7,750 nt of DNA from Pedobacter sp. GTDB taxonomy: Bacteria > Bacteroidota > Bacteroidia > Sphingobacteriales > Sphingobacteriaceae. Positions 5,800 to 7,750 of the stretch are shown here, one piece after another. Within the stretch, counting starts at the first letter, position 1. Each line of letters opens with the position of its first letter. The position numbers were made by a program, and so were the translations under genes. Under the pieces are notes generated by a model. That model was not told the origin of the DNA and did no database searches. It saw only the letters and a list, made by a program, of their open reading frames with translations. The stretch spans positions 1 to 7,750 of the forward strand of contig SEDG01000104.1 of assembly GCA_004295885.1 (NCBI GenBank). Direction: 5' to 3'.

Positions 5800-6951
5800 T
5801 TAAAAATTTTTTTGAGTTTTCTTTTTCTTCCTGCCAAGCCAAATAATCACGCCTGTTACCGGCATACTTGCAGCAATTAAGCTCGCTACAAAAGCCATTA
5901 TTTTTCCAGGTAAACCTAATACTGACCCCACATGGATATCATAATTCATTCTAGAAATTTTATCAGACATGCTTGTATTTGAAAATTTACCATACATATG
6001 TTTTACTTCTATTTCCTTTAAGCTATGTTGGTCGAAGTATCTGTAATCTGCTTTCCAATAGGTTGTAGGGTCTGGGTTTTTGGCAATTTCAACTGATGCT
6101 TTTTTATTTTCGGGAATGTGAACATCATAGCTGCCCTTAAATGTTGGGTCTTCTTTTACAAATTTTGCCCAAAGTACATCAGCCGCTGCATCATTTACAC
6201 TTAATTTGACTGTTCTCGTAGTGTCAGAAAATGTTTCCTCAAAAACAGTCATTGATTTTCCACCAGAACTTACCCAATAAACAGATTTTGCAAACCATTG
6301 AAAACCCATAACCATTCCTGATAAGGCAATAAAAATGACGATGAAAGTCATATAGAAGCCTAAAACGTTATGTAAATCGTAATTTAACCTGCGCCATTTT
6401 GATTTTAACTTTACACTGAAACGTTGCTTTCTGGCAGCCTTGCTTTTTGGCCACCATAATATTAATCCAGAAATTAAAAGGAAAACAAAAATCATTGTGG
6501 CGGTTGTTAAAATTGGCTGACCAATCTCAGGCGGTAACCACAAATAGTAATGTCCGTTAATTACAATCCTGAAGAAATCTTCGCTCATGTCCTTAACCTT
6601 TAAAACTTCGCCAGTATACTGATTTACAAAAACGATGAAATAATAGGCCGGGTCTTCAGCATAATAAACAACTTGTGTCGTTCTTCCTGGCTGATAATTA
6701 ACGCTGTGGGCATGCTTATTAGGAAGTGCCTTATCTGCAAATTGCTTTAATCTAGTTGGGGGTAATATTGGCTTGTTCTGAACTTCAGTAAAACGATAGG
6801 ATTGTGTTGCATTTTCAATCTCTACTTCAAAAGCGAGAATGCAGCCTGTTATACCTAGGAAAAACACAAATAGCCCTGAAATTAATCCGAGCCATAAGTG
6901 TATTTTGCCGATCCAATATTTAAACCTATTGGTCTTTTTTTTCGTTGGCAT
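5800..6951 (-). CDS. PepSY-associated TM protein, probable siderophore/iron reductase partner of the TonB receptor
   Basis: 383 residues from the ATG at 6951. Architecture: basic N-terminus, TM1 about 20-41, a periplasmic PepSY-like region (about 50-140), TM2 about 147-167, a basic cytoplasmic loop (168-190), TM3 about 196-218, a second periplasmic region (220-345), TM4 about 348-372, and a very basic tail. Histidines at the ends of the helices are conserved in the family: His18 in KIHLWLGL, His134 in NGHYYLW, His194 in DLHNVLGFY and His340 in DIHVGSVLGLPGK; these are the candidate heme ligands. Family members such as Pseudomonas FoxB are inner-membrane heme proteins that reduce iron from siderophores. 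It begins 9 bp after the stop of the TonB-dependent receptor gene, so the two are co-transcribed; iron (Fur-type) control would be expected, but the promoter is outside the window. Exact substrate unknown. Confidence 0.9.
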   Translation of the reverse strand: MPTKKKTNRFKYWIGKIHLWLGLISGLFVFFLGITGCILAFEVEIENATQSYRFTEVQNKPILPPTRLKQFADKALPNKHAHSVNYQPGRTTQVVYYAEDPAYYFIVFVNQYTGEVLKVKDMSEDFFRIVINGHYYLWLPPEIGQPILTTATMIFVFLLISGLILWWPKSKAARKQRFSVKLKSKWRRLNYDLHNVLGFYMTFIVIFIALSGMVMGFQWFAKSVYWVSSGGKSMTVFEETFSDTTRTVKLSVNDAAADVLWAKFVKEDPTFKGSYDVHIPENKKASVEIAKNPDPTTYWKADYRYFDQHSLKEIEVKHMYGKFSNTSMSDKISRMNYDIHVGSVLGLPGKIMAFVASLIAASMPVTGVIIWLGRKKKKTQKNF

Positions 6952-6960
6952 AAAATGATG

Positions 6961-7750
6961 TTAAAATTTATAGCCGATGCTTAAACGATAATTTCTTGGA
7001 GCTTCTGCTTGCCATGAATAAGCAGCTTGTGTGTAATCTGGAGCATTCCAATAATCTGTGTAATAAGCGCCAGAGAATAAATACTTGTCTAAAATGTTAA
7101 ATGCATTTGCAGTAACTTTTATGGCTTTGTTTTCCCAGAATAAACCTCCATCTAATTTGAAATAGTTTGGCAAGTTTTTATTGGCGTTAGAGCCATCATA
7201 AGTTCCAGTTGCTCTACCAGCTAGGTAAGTAAAGCCTCCAGAGATACCAGTTCCTTTTAAAAGGCCATTTTGCAAAGTATAAGTTAACCAAGCATTAGAC
7301 GTGTGTTTAGCAAAACCCGGAACGATTTCTCCAACAACAATGCTTGTAACACCTTCGGCAACTTTAGTTACTTTGCCATCGGTATAGGCGTAATTGGCAA
7401 TTAATCTTAAGCCCGCAGTAATTTCACCTCTTAAATCAAATTCAATTCCTTGCGCTCTTTTTTCCCCAACAACGATGCTAAAAGTTTCGCCGGCTTTATT
7501 TTTTGGATCGCCAGTTAACTCGTTTTGCTTAAGTATCCTGTAGGCAGACAGTGTGGTATTCCATTTACCCTCAAACCAATCTTTCTTAATACCAATCTCA
7601 TGGTTTGTCCCAGTAATTGGATCTGGAGTTCCGCCACTTCGCAATAATCCACTTTGTGGTGTAAAGGCTTCATCGTAAACAGCATATATAGCTGTGTTTT
7701 TATCGAGAGAAACACTTAAGCCAATTCTGGGTGTAAAGTGTTTTGCTTTG
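6961..7750 (-). CDS. TonB-dependent siderophore-type outer-membrane receptor, C-terminal part
   Basis: The C-terminal 262 residues are visible; the frame stays open to the right edge, so the plug domain, TonB box and start lie outside. The visible part is the distal half of the beta-barrel with alternating aromatic strands. Signatures of the ferric-siderophore receptor class are FTPRIGLSVSLD with AVYDEAFTPQSG at the start of the fragment, GTNHEIGIKKDWFEGKW, and GIEFDLRGEITAGLRLIANY. The protein ends in YRLSIGYKF, with the terminal Phe required for BAM-mediated barrel assembly. Such receptors take up ferric siderophores using the TonB-ExbBD proton-motive energy system. It is followed after 9 bp by the PepSY-TM gene, which supports a siderophore role over a SusC glycan role. 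The siderophore cannot be specified. A start at the internal TTG (7644) is not credible, because barrel motifs continue upstream of it. Confidence 0.93.
   Translation of the reverse strand, partial: KAKHFTPRIGLSVSLDKNTAIYAVYDEAFTPQSGLLRSGGTPDPITGTNHEIGIKKDWFEGKWNTTLSAYRILKQNELTGDPKNKAGETFSIVVGEKRAQGIEFDLRGEITAGLRLIANYAYTDGKVTKVAEGVTSIVVGEIVPGFAKHTSNAWLTYTLQNGLLKGTGISGGFTYLAGRATGTYDGSNANKNLPNYFKLDGGLFWENKAIKVTANAFNILDKYLFSGAYYTDYWNAPDYTQAAYSWQAEAPRNYRLSIGYKF

Noticed and set aside
7515..7715. Minus-strand 66-codon open frame, and a TTG start at 7644 for the receptor
   Set aside because: The 66-codon frame is a shadow. The receptor frame continues past 7644 with barrel motifs to the window edge, so 7644 is internal.
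1..7750. CRISPR array, tRNA, rRNA or complete insertion sequence
   Set aside because: I see no regularly spaced direct repeats, no tRNA-like cloverleaf and no transposase reading frame anywhere in the window.

Overview
The window looks like part of a Bacteroidota chromosome, most likely from the Sphingobacteriaceae (Pedobacter-like). The DNA is AT-rich and there are no clear Shine-Dalgarno sites. The gene set fits this group: a TonB-dependent siderophore-type receptor with a PepSY membrane partner, a secreted M28 peptidase, a Wzy_C/TPR membrane protein and a Cys-rich lipoprotein of a type I associate with this lineage. The assignment rests on protein style and not on a marker gene. Every gene I can support lies on the minus strand, so the region reads from right to left.

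Right end (about 5800-7750): the C-terminal 262 residues of a TonB-dependent receptor are followed after 9 bp by a four-helix PepSY-TM protein. This is the usual arrangement of a ferric-siderophore receptor with its inner-membrane reductase candidate. A strong hairpin at 5723-5771 separates this pair from an exported M28 zinc aminopeptidase (4533-5678).

Middle (550-4392): four genes are packed with gaps of 1 and 12 bp and one 10-bp overlap, so they are very probably one operon. In order of transcription they are a membrane-anchored M23 (LytM) endopeptidase, a Wzy_C/O-antigen-ligase-like protein with a C-terminal TPR-like region that appears to lack its N-terminal helices, a lipoprotein with a Cys-rich linker and an HExxH zincin-like domain, and a small secreted protein of unknown function. 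A plausible intrinsic terminator (395-462) closes the unit. The cassette combines cell-wall cleavage, an envelope membrane enzyme, a surface or periplasmic metalloprotease and a translationally coupled secreted partner. It is the best candidate here for an uncharacterised system, but its joint function is an inference.

Left end (1-549): the first 116 bases hold the 5' end of an Old Yellow Enzyme (YqjM-like) gene running off the window. A 162-bp MITE-like element with 13-bp perfect terminal inverted repeats and TA flanks (121-286) sits four bases upstream of its start codon, so it separates the gene from any ancestral promoter.
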